Of a stretch of 64,000 nucleotides of DNA, positions 1 through 8,423 are shown piece after piece. The DNA lies in NCBI GenBank assembly GCA_016931415.1, contig JAFGEW010000072.1:1-64000 (forward strand), given 5' to 3'. The number at the start of each line of letters is the position of its first letter. The stretch's first letter is position 1. Position numbers and translations under genes: made by a program. The DNA is from Verrucomicrobiota bacterium (GTDB taxonomy: Bacteria > Auribacterota > JABMQX01 > JAFGEW01). The notes under the pieces were generated by a model. That model was given only the letters and a program-made list of their open reading frames with translations, was not told the DNA's origin and did not search any database.

Positions 1-344
1 CGGTTGATGATGTCGGCCGCCTTGCGCGCGCCGAGTGCTTCCTCGAGCACCTTTTTGGCAAACCCCATGCCGCCCGCAGCCGTCGTCCCGCTCTTGTACG
101 CGCCGGCGAGCGCCTCCTCGAGCACGGTCTCTTGAGATGCCGGTGCGACGCTGCGGATCTCGGCCAGCGAGCCGATGATCTTCTCGACCTCGCTGTCCTC
201 GAGATGGCGGAACACCTTCGCCGCTTTCGATGTGCCCAACACAACGAGAAGAATGGCCGCCTTCTGCTTGCCTGTGAGCAAGCGAGCGCGCTCCGCGGAA
301 GCCTCCTCGGCGTTCTCTTCGTTGCCGCGGCGTTTCTCTGCCAT
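1..344 (-). CDS. fliG: Flagellar motor switch protein FliG, N-terminal part (runs off the window)
   Basis: Rotor protein of the C ring; its N-terminal domain docks on the cytoplasmic tail of FliF and fixes the switch complex to the MS ring. Only about the first 114 codons are present. After a charged leader of about 20 residues the translation reads LTGKQKAAILLVVLG and then KVFRHLEDSEVEKII, typical of the FliG N-terminal domain. The ATG at 344 is preferred because a GAGGGG run lies ten bases before it; an in-frame ATG at 353 sits directly against that run. The gene follows fliF after 52 bases, the usual order. Torque and switching regions are outside the window. Confidence 0.9.
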   Translation of the reverse strand, partial: MAEKRRGNEENAEEASAERARLLTGKQKAAILLVVLGTSKAAKVFRHLEDSEVEKIIGSLAEIRSVAPASQETVLEEALAGAYKSGTTAAGGMGFAKKVLEEALGARKAADIIN

Positions 345-396
345 GGGTGCCATTCCCCTCTGTCGTTACCGGCCCCGCGCTGAGCGGTACCCCTGC

Positions 397-2013
397 CTAG
401 CTAATCCATTCGCGGATGACTGCGGCAATGCTCTCCGGCTTCTGATCGGCGAGATGCGCCATCGCCTCGCGCATGCCCCGAAGCTCCGCCTCGCTCTCTT
501 CGAGCACGATCTCGGTGAAAATCTCCTGGACACGCTTGTCGGACGCGACCGCATCTGGAAGCGGCCTCTCGCTGTGGCTCCCGCTCGACGGAGCAACGCC
601 AACCACTCTCGTCGGGCCGCTCTCGGTCCGGGGCTCGGCGAACGACGTCTTCTTCATGAACACCCACAGGAATCCGAGGAGCGCGATCGATACGATCGCT
701 GCCGGACCGTGCTTGGCAACACCGGTGACGATCGGATTGGGCATCGAAGCAACCTGCGCCGTGTCCGTCGCGGCCGGCACGAATGACGCCTCGTGCACGC
801 TGACTTGGTCGCCGCGCACTTGGCTATAGGCAATGACGCTCTTGACTAGATCCTCGACGTCCTTCACGCCCAAAGTGGTCGCGTTCTCAGCCCCCTCGCC
901 ACGGTCCTTGTTGATCACAACCGAGGCGCTCACGCGCTTGATGGTGCCCGCGGGGCTGACCGTCGTTGTCTTCGTGCGATTCGGCTCAGTCTCGATCAGT
1001 GTCGTTGATTCCTTCTCGGTCGAGCGATCCCCCGTTTCGGAGCTGATCGTGCTGCTACCGATATTCGACCCGGTGCCCGCCTCGCCACCCGGGTACGCCT
1101 TTGACCTGTCCGTCGAACGCTCGGTAAGCTGTTCCTTGGTTGTCGGGCCGGTCGTCGCCACAACCTTCTCGGTCTGCTGGCTCTCGCTGTTGAGTTCCAC
1201 GGTGAACGCCGCGCTCCAGTTGCCGGGCCCGCAGGCTGGATCGAGTTGCGCGCGCACTTTGGAGAGATAGTCCTTCTCGATGCTGCGCGCCAAGGCCACC
1301 TGGCCCTCGGTCATGTCGGCCATCGAGCCCTCTTGCGTGGGCTTGGCGAGCACATTGCCGTCGCCGTCGAGGATCGTGATGTTGTTCACCTTGAGCCCCT
1401 CGACGGCACTCGAGCACAGGTACTTGATTCCGCTGATCTCCCCCGCTCCGAGCTGCGTCCCCGGCCTCAGGCCAAGCACAACGGAGGCCGTCGCCGGCTT
1501 CTCGTCCAGCTTGAACAGAGGCTTGGGCGGGATCACTAGGTGGACGCGCGCGCTTTGCACGCTGGAGAGAGACGAGATCGTGCGCGCCAACTCGCCCTGG
1601 AGCGCCCGCAATCTTTTGATGTCCAGCATTGACTGGGAATCGCCTCCGAGCCCACCCTTGTCGAAGAGATCGCCCCAGCCCGTGCCGCCGGCATTAGCCG
1701 GCAGCCCGGCACTAGCCATCGTGAGCCGCAGATCGTCGACGCGACCCGACGGCACGTAGATCGCCCGGCCGCCGTCACGGACCTGGAACGTGACGTTCTC
1801 GTCGCGGAGCTTGTCGGCGATTGCCGAGGCGTCTTCGGGATCGAGCGCGCTCGGATAGAGCCGTGTCATCGATGGGCGGCTCGAGAGTTTGGCGAACATC
1901 CACAGCCCGAGCAGCGCCATGACAGCAACAAGCACAATCGAGATACGCTGGTTGAGACTGATGCGCTTCCAGATCGCAGCGAACTGCTTGCCGATCGCGT
2001 TGAGCTTATCCAT
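397..2013 (-). CDS. fliF: Flagellar MS-ring protein FliF
   Basis: Forms the MS ring in the inner membrane, the base on which the export gate, rod and C ring are built. The 538 residues fit the family. One membrane segment lies near residues 22-41 (ISIVLVAVMALLGLWMF) and a second near 436-453 (AAIVSIALLGFLWVFMKK), bracketing the periplasmic ring-building domains, where LDIKRLRALQGELARTI and SARVHLVIPPKPLF are recognisable. A Ser/Thr/Glu-rich stretch near residues 280-350 is the usual variable loop. The acidic C-terminal tail (about 500-538) is the expected FliG-binding segment. It lies between fliE and fliG in one operon. Confidence 0.95.
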   Translation of the reverse strand: MDKLNAIGKQFAAIWKRISLNQRISIVLVAVMALLGLWMFAKLSSRPSMTRLYPSALDPEDASAIADKLRDENVTFQVRDGGRAIYVPSGRVDDLRLTMASAGLPANAGGTGWGDLFDKGGLGGDSQSMLDIKRLRALQGELARTISSLSSVQSARVHLVIPPKPLFKLDEKPATASVVLGLRPGTQLGAGEISGIKYLCSSAVEGLKVNNITILDGDGNVLAKPTQEGSMADMTEGQVALARSIEKDYLSKVRAQLDPACGPGNWSAAFTVELNSESQQTEKVVATTGPTTKEQLTERSTDRSKAYPGGEAGTGSNIGSSTISSETGDRSTEKESTTLIETEPNRTKTTTVSPAGTIKRVSASVVINKDRGEGAENATTLGVKDVEDLVKSVIAYSQVRGDQVSVHEASFVPAATDTAQVASMPNPIVTGVAKHGPAAIVSIALLGFLWVFMKKTSFAEPRTESGPTRVVGVAPSSGSHSERPLPDAVASDKRVQEIFTEIVLEESEAELRGMREAMAHLADQKPESIAAVIREWIS

Positions 2014-2034
2014 CCGTGGCGTCTCCCGCGCGGC

Positions 2035-2334
2035 CTACACTTGCATCTTCATGACTTCGTCATACGCCTTGAGCAGCTTGCCGCGGATCTTCATCATGAG
2101 CTGGAAGGCAACGTCGGCCTCTTCGGCGGCGATCATGACCTTGTGTACGTCGGTGATCTCGCCGGCGGCGAACTGTTTGATCGTCTCGTCCATGTTGAGC
2201 TGGAGGTCGTTGACCTTCTCGAGGAAGCCGCCGAGCACGTTCTGGAACGAGCCCTCTTTCGGCTGCTCGATCTGGCCCAAGCGCGACGGGTCAAGCGGCG
2301 GCAGGTGCTGCCCGATCTTCGTAATGTCGGCCAT
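2035..2334 (-). CDS. fliE: Flagellar hook-basal body protein FliE
   Basis: Small rod adaptor joining the MS ring and export gate to the proximal rod; exported through the flagellar type III system. It has 99 residues, normal for the family. The conserved second half is visible: FQNVLGGFLEKVNDLQLNMD, then the ITDVHKVMIAAEEADVAFQL helix and a terminal KLLKAYDEVMKMQV. It lies 25 bases after flgC and 21 bases before fliF, so it is surely cotranscribed with them. Confidence 0.93.
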   Translation of the reverse strand: MADITKIGQHLPPLDPSRLGQIEQPKEGSFQNVLGGFLEKVNDLQLNMDETIKQFAAGEITDVHKVMIAAEEADVAFQLMMKIRGKLLKAYDEVMKMQV

Positions 2335-2359
2335 GGTGCTGTCCCCCTACTCCTCGCTC

Positions 2360-2791
2360 CTAGATCTCGAGCGCCTTGAGAATCATCTGCTTCGCAGCGC
2401 TGATCGCCATGACGTTCGCCTCGTAGCCGCGCGTGGCCGTCATCATGTTGAGCATCTCGTCGATCATGTTGACGTTCGGCATCTCGACGTACCCGTTCTC
2501 GTCGGCATCCGGGTGGCCCGGATTGTGGACCATGTGAACCGCGTCTCTCGCCGGCACGATGTCGGCGACGCGCACGCCCGCGCCCAGGTCGCCCATGAGA
2601 CCGTCGAGCCGGAGCGTGGCGTTGGCCAGCGCCTCCTCGAACACGACGACCTTGCGCTTGTAGGCACCGCCTTCCGGGGTGCGGGTCACCTCGCGGTTGG
2701 CGATGTTTTCGGCGATCACGTTCATGCGCAGCCGCTCGGCCGTCATGCCCGAGGCACTGATGTCGAACGAGCTGAAACTGCCGTTGCCCAT
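2360..2791 (-). CDS. flgC: Flagellar proximal rod protein FlgC
   Basis: Structural subunit of the proximal rod, assembled in the periplasm after type III export. The 143 residues match FlgC. The N-terminus FSSFDISASGMTAERLRMNV carries the rod/hook signature, followed by IAENIANREVTRTPEGGAYK. The C-terminal helix EMLNMMTATRGYEANVMAIS is the partner coiled-coil segment of rod proteins. It begins two bases after flgB, which suggests translational coupling. Confidence 0.95.
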   Translation of the reverse strand: MGNGSFSSFDISASGMTAERLRMNVIAENIANREVTRTPEGGAYKRKVVVFEEALANATLRLDGLMGDLGAGVRVADIVPARDAVHMVHNPGHPDADENGYVEMPNVNMIDEMLNMMTATRGYEANVMAISAAKQMILKALEI

Positions 2792-2793
2792 CG

Positions 2794-3159
2794 TTACGCG
2801 TCCTTGAGGATTTGGTCGATCTGGCGGAACTTCCGCGCGAGCAGTTGCGCGTAGACCTGGTACATGATTGCGTTCTCGGCGAGCGAGGTCATTTCCTTCT
2901 CCACGCTCACGTTGTTGCCGTCATTGCGGAAGGCCGTCTCGTTCGGCTGCGTGAGGCGCAATTTGAGGTCCTCGACGCCCGCGATTCCTTTGTCCTGGAG
3001 CACGCGGCTGAGCTCGTCGGCGAATTCGACGTCGCTGCGCTGGAAGCCCGGTGTATTCACGTTGGCGATGTTGTTGGCGAGCACCTTGTGGCGAAGCGCC
3101 GTGAAATCCAACATCCGCTCGTAGAGAGCAATCGCTTCCGGCTTGATGAGCTTGTCCAC
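2794..3159 (-). CDS. flgB: Flagellar proximal rod protein FlgB
   Basis: Proximal rod subunit and first gene of the basal-body operon. The start is set at a GTG at 3159 (VDKLIKPEAIALYERML) because AGAGGAG lies eight bases upstream. This gives 121 residues, normal for FlgB; the longer open frame up to 3267 would run through the sigma-54 promoter and is not used. The motif RHKVLANNIANVNTPGFQRS is the rod-protein signature, and EMTSLAENAIMYQVYAQLL is the C-terminal helix. Transcription should start about 50 bases upstream from the -24/-12 element at 3220-3235. Confidence 0.93.
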   Translation of the reverse strand: MDKLIKPEAIALYERMLDFTALRHKVLANNIANVNTPGFQRSDVEFADELSRVLQDKGIAGVEDLKLRLTQPNETAFRNDGNNVSVEKEMTSLAENAIMYQVYAQLLARKFRQIDQILKDA

Positions 3160-3219
3160 CCGTCTGGCTCCTCTGAACAGCTCGGTCGTGCAGCTTCTGC
3201 CGCCAGGCAACACCAATTG

Positions 3220-3235
3220 AGCAACTTCTATGCCA
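3220..3235 (-). promoter_or_regulatory. Sigma-54 (-24/-12) promoter of the flgB operon
   Basis: On the minus strand the sequence is TGGCATAGAAGTTGCT, against the sigma-54 consensus TGGCACGNNNNTTGCW. The invariant GG and GC are ten bases apart. It lies 61 bases before the flgB start and just after the stop of the NtrC-type regulator gene, so the basal-body genes can be switched on separately from the regulator. Its right half, AGAAGTTGCTC, is identical to that of the promoter at 12162-12177. Confidence 0.85.
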
Positions 3236-3243
3236 CGGGATTT

Positions 3244-3256
3244 TTCACTCGGTGAA
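3244..3256. promoter_or_regulatory. Inverted repeat beside the flgB promoter, possible activator site
   Basis: TTCAC-TCG-GTGAA, five-base arms around a three-base centre, about ten bases upstream of the -24 element. Its form resembles the longer palindrome TTCAG-TGA-CTGAA at 12296-12308 near another sigma-54 promoter. A binding role is inference. It is closer than usual for an NtrC-type enhancer. Confidence 0.3.
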
Positions 3257-3279
3257 CGAACCGCCACTCACGTGCCGGC

Positions 3280-4674
3280 TCACACCAACGCGCCGGCGCC
3301 CCTCGGGGCGGCGAACACCCCCTCGGCCCGGTACTGGTTGAGCTTGTTGCGCAACGTGCGCACGCTGATCTGGAGCACTTCAGCCGTCCGCCCGCGGTTA
3401 CCGCCCAGCGCCTGGAGCGTCTTGAGAATCAGGCGACGCTCCATCTCGGCTACCGTGTGGCCAACGGCATCGACGATCTCGTCCGTGTCGTCGCCCTCTT
3501 GCCCGACGGGGCGCAGGGTGAGGTGTTCGGCGCGAATCTCATCGTCGGCGTCGAGCACGATGGCGCGCTCGATGACGTTCTGCAGCTCGCGCACGTTGCC
3601 CGGCCAGGAGTAGGCCGACATCGCCTCGATCGCATCGCGGGCGATCGTCTTCGGCGGCCGGTTGTTCTCGCGGCTGTAGCGCTCGACGAAATGCTGGGCG
3701 AGCATCAACACGTCACCGTCGCGCTCGCGCAGCGGCGGCAGCGTGATCGGGATGACGTTGAGCCGGAAGAACAGGTCCTCGCGGAAGCGCTTCGCCTCGA
3801 TCTCTTCATCCAGGTTGCGGTTTGTCGTCGTCACGATCCGCACGTCGACCTTGATCGGCCGTGTTCCTCCGACGCGCTCGAACTCCCGCTCCTGGAGCAC
3901 GCGGAGCAGCTTAGCCTGGAGTCCCAGAGGAATCTCGCTGATCTCGTCGAGGAGCAACGTGCCGCGGTGGGCCAGCTCGAACCGGCCCGGCCGCCGCATC
4001 ACGGCGCCCGTAAACGCTCCCTTCTCATGGCCGAACAGCTCGCTCTCGAGCAGGCTCTCGGGGAGCGCGGCGCAGTTGACCTTGATGAACGGCGCGTTGG
4101 CCCGTGCGCTGTTGTAGTGGATCGCGCGCGCCACGAGTTCCTTGCCTGTCCCGCTTTCGCCCTGCACGAGCACAGTGGCCCGGCTGTTCGCCACCTTGCG
4201 GATGACCTCGAAGACCCCGTGCATCACGGCCGCCTTGCCGATGATCTCGCCGAAACCGTGCTCCTTGAGGATCTCGCCTCGCAGATACGTGTTCTCCTCG
4301 ATGAGGCTCTGGCGCTCGGCAGCCCGCTTGATGACCATCTCGATCTGGTCGGGCGAGAAGGGCTTGATAATGTAGTCGAAGGCGCCGACCTTCATCGCCT
4401 CCACCGCGCTTTCGACGGTTGCGTACGCCGTCATCATGACGACCACCGACTCGGGCGTGCACTCCCGCACGGCGCGGAGCAGCTCCATGCCGCTCAGATG
4501 CGGCATCCTGATGTCGGTGAACACCAAGTCAAAGGTCTCCGCCTTGACCTTCTTGAGCGCCTCTGCTCCGTCGGCCGCGCTCTGGACCTCAAAGCCCATC
4601 CGGGTCAGCGTCTCGACGAGAAACTTGCGGATCAACGGCTCATCGTCAACCACAAGCACGTTCTGCAACGCCAT
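3280..4674 (-). CDS. Sigma-54-dependent response regulator of the NtrC/FlgR type
   Basis: Activator that, when phosphorylated, uses ATP to open sigma-54 promoters. Order in 464 residues: receiver domain (about 5-118; [19 protein letters not shown], phospho-Asp in [14 protein letters not shown], Lys in YIIKPF); AAA+ domain (about 140-375) with Walker A GESGTGKE, the sigma-54 contact loop GAFTGA intact, Walker B-like [10 protein letters not shown] and R-finger region; and a C-terminal Fis-type helix-turn-helix ([20 protein letters not shown]). It sits between a PAS kinase and the flgB promoter, the arrangement expected for a FlgS/FlgR-like pair driving rod and hook genes. The cognate kinase is probably the gene directly upstream. 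Confidence 0.92.
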   Translation of the reverse strand: MALQNVLVVDDEPLIRKFLVETLTRMGFEVQSAADGAEALKKVKAETFDLVFTDIRMPHLSGMELLRAVRECTPESVVVMMTAYATVESAVEAMKVGAFDYIIKPFSPDQIEMVIKRAAERQSLIEENTYLRGEILKEHGFGEIIGKAAVMHGVFEVIRKVANSRATVLVQGESGTGKELVARAIHYNSARANAPFIKVNCAALPESLLESELFGHEKGAFTGAVMRRPGRFELAHRGTLLLDEISEIPLGLQAKLLRVLQEREFERVGGTRPIKVDVRIVTTTNRNLDEEIEAKRFREDLFFRLNVIPITLPPLRERDGDVLMLAQHFVERYSRENNRPPKTIARDAIEAMSAYSWPGNVRELQNVIERAIVLDADDEIRAEHLTLRPVGQEGDDTDEIVDAVGHTVAEMERRLILKTLQALGGNRGRTAEVLQISVRTLRNKLNQYRAEGVFAAPRGAGALV

Positions 4675-4721
4675 TTTTCGCCTCTCTTCTTATCGCGTGG
4701 TCAGCAGTTACTCGTTCGTAT

Positions 4722-6020
4722 TCAGGCCGCGCGTGGGCGCCGCGGCAGGGTCACAGTGAATGCCGCGCCTTCATTGGGCGCGGTCTCCACCTCTATGGTT
4801 CCGCCATGCGCCTCGACAACCTTACGCACGATGCTCAGGCCGAGGCCCGTGCCGGTCTGCTTGGTCGTGAAGAACGGCGAGAACAGCCGCCGTTTCGTTT
4901 CATCGCTCATGCCACAGCCGGTGTCGCGCACACAGAACGCGATGCCCTCGCCACCGCGTGCGCTGATCGACACCTCGACACGACCCTCGGCCCCGAGCGC
5001 CTGCCAGGCGTTGCGCACCAGGTTGAGCACGACGCCGTAGATCTGTTCAGGATCCACTCTGACCGTCGTCTTTTCGGAGTAGTCCCGGACGACGCTTACA
5101 CGCGGATGTGCCGCGCACATCTCCTGCTCGACGACGGCGAGCGCGGCATCCACGACCTCCTTCAAGCACGTGCAGCGAAGCTGCAGCTCGACCGGCCGGG
5201 TGAAGTCGAGCAGGCCGGTGACGATCCGGTTGAGCGAGCGCGCGCCCTGCACGATGTGGCTCGCCATCTCGCGCTGGGCTGGGGCATCAGCGAGGTCGCG
5301 CTCGAGTAGCGCGGCGAATCCTTCGATCCCGCCGAGCGGGTTGCGAATCTCGTGCGCCACGGTCGCGGCCATCTCGCCCAACGCCGCGAGGCGGTCGGCG
5401 CACCGGATCCGCTCCTCGAGTCGCTTGACCTCTGTCAAGTCGTGGAAGATCTCGAGCGCACCCGTCATCGCGCCGTCCGCGTCGCGCAACGGCGAGCTGC
5501 TTACCCCGACGGGCAGCGCGCGCCCGTCGCGGCGCTCGAGCGTCCGCTCCTTGAACACGTGCGGCGCATCGGTTTCGAGCGAGAGCAAGATGGCTGCGCA
5601 GCCCTCGTCGCGCTCGGGGAACACGTCCGTGTAGTCCCGGCCCAGCACGTCGGCGCGCCGGAATCCCGTCATCTGCTCGGCGGCGGCGTTGAAGGTCATA
5701 ATCCGGCCATGCGTATCAACGGCGATCACGCCGCTGCCCATGCTCTCGAGCACATCATTGAGGTAGGCGCGCGTCGCATCGAGTTCCTCGATCTTGCGCC
5801 GGAGCGTGTGATTCTTCTCTTCGAGCTCGCGGTTGACGGCGCTGACGTGCCGCTTGAGTTTGCTGTAGGAGGTCTGGAGCTTCGCCGCCTTCTGCGTGAA
5901 TCGCTCGAACGCCTCCGCCAGCTCCTCGATGTCGCCGGTCGCGTGCGAGTCATGCGCCGCACGCGCTGACGCACGAACAATGTCCTCGGCGGTCTCCGCG
6001 GACACAACGATGCTCTCCAT
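4722..6020 (-). CDS. PAS-domain sensor histidine kinase, likely partner of the adjacent regulator
   Basis: Soluble kinase with no membrane segment, so it should sense a cytoplasmic cue. In about 432 residues: a helical, coiled-coil-prone N-terminus; a PAS domain near 90-210 (GSGVIAVDTHGRIMTFNAAA); an H-box with phospho-acceptor His (AATVAHEIRNPLGGIEGF); N-box NLVRNAWQAL; G1 DTGCGM; and G2 GTGLGLSIVRKV. All kinase boxes are intact. The ATG at 6020 is chosen because GGAGG lies five bases upstream; a GTG at 6053 is a weaker alternative. It precedes the NtrC-type regulator by 47 bases. FlgS-type kinases sense completion of the flagellar export apparatus; that role here is inferred from position. 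Confidence 0.88.
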   Translation of the reverse strand: MESIVVSAETAEDIVRASARAAHDSHATGDIEELAEAFERFTQKAAKLQTSYSKLKRHVSAVNRELEEKNHTLRRKIEELDATRAYLNDVLESMGSGVIAVDTHGRIMTFNAAAEQMTGFRRADVLGRDYTDVFPERDEGCAAILLSLETDAPHVFKERTLERRDGRALPVGVSSSPLRDADGAMTGALEIFHDLTEVKRLEERIRCADRLAALGEMAATVAHEIRNPLGGIEGFAALLERDLADAPAQREMASHIVQGARSLNRIVTGLLDFTRPVELQLRCTCLKEVVDAALAVVEQEMCAAHPRVSVVRDYSEKTTVRVDPEQIYGVVLNLVRNAWQALGAEGRVEVSISARGGEGIAFCVRDTGCGMSDETKRRLFSPFFTTKQTGTGLGLSIVRKVVEAHGGTIEVETAPNEGAAFTVTLPRRPRAA

Positions 6021-6071
6021 GATCGCCTCCGCCTCACGCCAGCGCCGTTGCACCTGGCGCGAGCGTGTCGT

Positions 6072-6518
6072 CTACGTATTCGGCCCGGTCTTGCCGTAGG
6101 CCTTCTCGGCCGAGGCGGCGCTCAGCCTCCGGTTGGCTCCCTCGGCGCCGCTCGAATGCACGAGCCGCGACAGGATCCGCTGGTTCTCCTCGTCCACGTC
6201 GAGGATCCGCCCGAGCAGCGATCCGAGCGTGTCGAGCAACGGCGAGATCTCCTCGCCGTCGCCGCGTTGCTGCGCCTCGGCCTTGATGCGGGCCACCTCG
6301 AGCTTCCAGCGCACCTTGAGCGGCCCGATGCGCATTGACAAGTCGTTGATGTCGCGCATTACCTTGAGCTTCGTCGCCGCGAGAGTTGCCAGCTCTGTCG
6401 AGTAGGATTCTTCAGCGAGGATCTCGTGCTCGCGCGTCGTCAGATCGAGCAGTTGCTCGTAGTGCTCGATCTCCTCTTGGATCCCGTCGCGGAGCCTCTT
6501 GAGCAGTGCGTGTTCCAT
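6072..6518 (-). CDS. flgN: FlgN-like flagellar export chaperone
   Basis: FlgN family proteins bind the hook-filament junction proteins FlgK and FlgL before export. This 148-residue, almost entirely helical protein has the family pattern: an amphipathic start (LLKRLRDGIQEEIEHYEQLL), then REHEILAEESYSTELATLAATK and a second long helix. The start is secure: AAGGAGGT lies nine bases before the ATG. It lies between a TPR gene and the PAS kinase in the regulatory operon. FlgN sequences are weakly conserved, so the name rests on size, helix pattern and context. Confidence 0.65.
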   Translation of the reverse strand: MEHALLKRLRDGIQEEIEHYEQLLDLTTREHEILAEESYSTELATLAATKLKVMRDINDLSMRIGPLKVRWKLEVARIKAEAQQRGDGEEISPLLDTLGSLLGRILDVDEENQRILSRLVHSSGAEGANRRLSAASAEKAYGKTGPNT

Positions 6519-6542
6519 TGCTCGCGTACCTCCTTGAGCGTC

Positions 6543-8423
6543 TTACTTCGATGCGTCCTTGATCTGCTTCATCATGGCAATCGCACTTGCCTTGGCCACG
6601 GCGCGGTCGGCCCACAGTGTGCCGCGGAAGCGCCTCTGCACCTCGTCGTAGAGCGCTTCGGCGCGCTCGGGGTTGTTGAGCCGCTCGTAGGCGCGCCCCA
6701 TGCGGTAGAGCACCTGCGCCTCGTCGACGAACGCGGCCTTCTTCTCGAGAAGGCGCTGCGCCCAGTTCAGCTCGTCCTGACAGAGGCCGTGGTTGCTGAA
6801 CGAATCGAGCAATTGGATTGCGGCCCGGGACCTGACGGCGAGTTGCGCCGGGGTATCATCCTCGCGCCCGCCGTCGATGATGCGCATGTACTGGCGCCGC
6901 GCGTCGTCGAGCCATCCCTTCTTGACGTAGCAGGCGGCCAATGCAGCGACCCCCTCGAGTGCGAGCGCGTGCTCGGGCGCGCGCTGCAACGCCATGTCGT
7001 AGGCCTCGAGGGCTTCGTTGTAGTAGCCGGCGCTGTAGTAGCTTTGGGCGATCCAGTAGGCGACGAGGTCGCGGTCAGCCGACGTGAGGTCCCCTGCCGC
7101 CGCGCCATAGAGCTCCTCGAGCGCCATCGCCCACTCGCCGTCGAGTAACAGGACCTCGCCTGCGAGCATTTTCGATCGCGACACCTCCTGCGGCGTCGGT
7201 GCCGGATCGCGGGCCGCCGGGACGCGGCGCAGCATGTCGAGCGCCTCCGTATAGAGCGCCAGGCGCTTGTACGCATCCGCAGCACGAAACAACGCCGGGA
7301 TGCGCTGCTCGTAACTCGGGAAGTCCGCGAGTGCGACGGAGTAGTACTTGAGCGCGTGCGCCATTGCCCCGTCAGCGTAGTACGAGTCGGCGAGCATGAA
7401 CGCGGCAGCGGGACGGTAGACGTTCAGCTCGTAGCCGTAGACAATGCCGCGGAGCGAGGCGCGCGCGCGCGCCGTCTCGCCGCCGGCCAGATACAGCCGC
7501 GCCAACGCGAACTGCCGCGTGTCGCGTTCCGCTTGCGACCGCGCTTCCCGGAGCAGCTCCTCGTAGATGCGCGCCGCCCTGTCCATATGACCCAGCGCAA
7601 GCTCGACCGACGCGAGCCCCTCGCGCGCGCACAACTCGTGCGCGCTGCCATGCACCGTGAGGCGAATAACATGCTCAAAGGCCTGAGCCGCCGCGTCCCA
7701 CTCACCGAGCACCTTGTGCGCCCGGCCCGCAAGCAGGTACGCGTTGACCTGGAGTGGACTGTCCAGGTAGCTGTCGATGAGTAGGTAAGCCTCATCTCGC
7801 GCCGCGATGCAATCGCCTGCATCGAAGAGCACACGGGCCCGCTCGAGGCGGGCGTCGTCGGCAGTGTCGGCCTCCGGGAATCGCTCCAGGAGCATCTCGT
7901 ATTCGCGCAGCGCGGCGCGCCATTCGCCGCGGCGCGCATAGATCGCCGCGATGCGCATGTGGGCCGACGGCACGAACGACGAGTCCGGGAATCGCACGAT
8001 GCCTTCGCGGTAGCTGCGGATGCTCCGGTCCTCGAGGTAGGTGCGCCGCGCGTTCATACCCATGGTCGCGGGGATAGCGGGCCAGACCGACCCCTGCTCC
8101 AACATCTCGTCCAGGAACTCGCCCAGCGTGTTCGTTCTGTCTTCGGGCACACCGGCCTCGCGTTCGTCCTCGGTGCCTTCCGCGGTCATAACCACTGAAG
8201 GGACTGCCGGTTCGACGAGCTCGTCGGCGGGCGGCATGAGCTCGCGCGCGCTGCGCGGCCCGCTCGATCGCGGCAGCAGCGGCCCCTCGCCGCTCAGCAC
8301 CATGTCGTCGTCGAGGCTGACGTCGGCGAGACTCGGGCAGACGAGCACGCTTGTGAGCATGAACGCGAACAGCCCGAGGCACACACGTCGTCGACAGCCA
8401 ATCTGGAGGATCAGACGGTTCAC
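6543..8423 (-). CDS. Secreted tetratricopeptide-repeat protein
   Basis: 626 residues with an N-terminal signal peptide (about 1-33; LGLFAFMLTSVLVCPSLAD) and then mostly TPR-type helical hairpins. Typical repeats include IAAIYARRGEWRAALREYEM, DTRQFALARLYLAGGETARA, IAQSYYSAGYYNEALEAYDM and RMGRAYERLNNPERAEALYD. No catalytic motif is seen. It should act in the periplasm as a scaffold. It starts within the stop codon of the preceding TPR gene (ATGA overlap), so the two are translationally coupled and may form a complex. Motility-associated TPR proteins exist in several phyla, but I cannot assign a named family. Confidence 0.8.
   Translation of the reverse strand: MNRLILQIGCRRRVCLGLFAFMLTSVLVCPSLADVSLDDDMVLSGEGPLLPRSSGPRSARELMPPADELVEPAVPSVVMTAEGTEDEREAGVPEDRTNTLGEFLDEMLEQGSVWPAIPATMGMNARRTYLEDRSIRSYREGIVRFPDSSFVPSAHMRIAAIYARRGEWRAALREYEMLLERFPEADTADDARLERARVLFDAGDCIAARDEAYLLIDSYLDSPLQVNAYLLAGRAHKVLGEWDAAAQAFEHVIRLTVHGSAHELCAREGLASVELALGHMDRAARIYEELLREARSQAERDTRQFALARLYLAGGETARARASLRGIVYGYELNVYRPAAAFMLADSYYADGAMAHALKYYSVALADFPSYEQRIPALFRAADAYKRLALYTEALDMLRRVPAARDPAPTPQEVSRSKMLAGEVLLLDGEWAMALEELYGAAAGDLTSADRDLVAYWIAQSYYSAGYYNEALEAYDMALQRAPEHALALEGVAALAACYVKKGWLDDARRQYMRIIDGGREDDTPAQLAVRSRAAIQLLDSFSNHGLCQDELNWAQRLLEKKAAFVDEAQVLYRMGRAYERLNNPERAEALYDEVQRRFRGTLWADRAVAKASAIAMMKQIKDASK

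Noticed and set aside
3159-3267. Upstream extension of flgB
   Set aside because: It crosses the sigma-54 promoter, lacks a ribosome site and makes the protein longer than the family; GTG 3159 has a good ribosome site.
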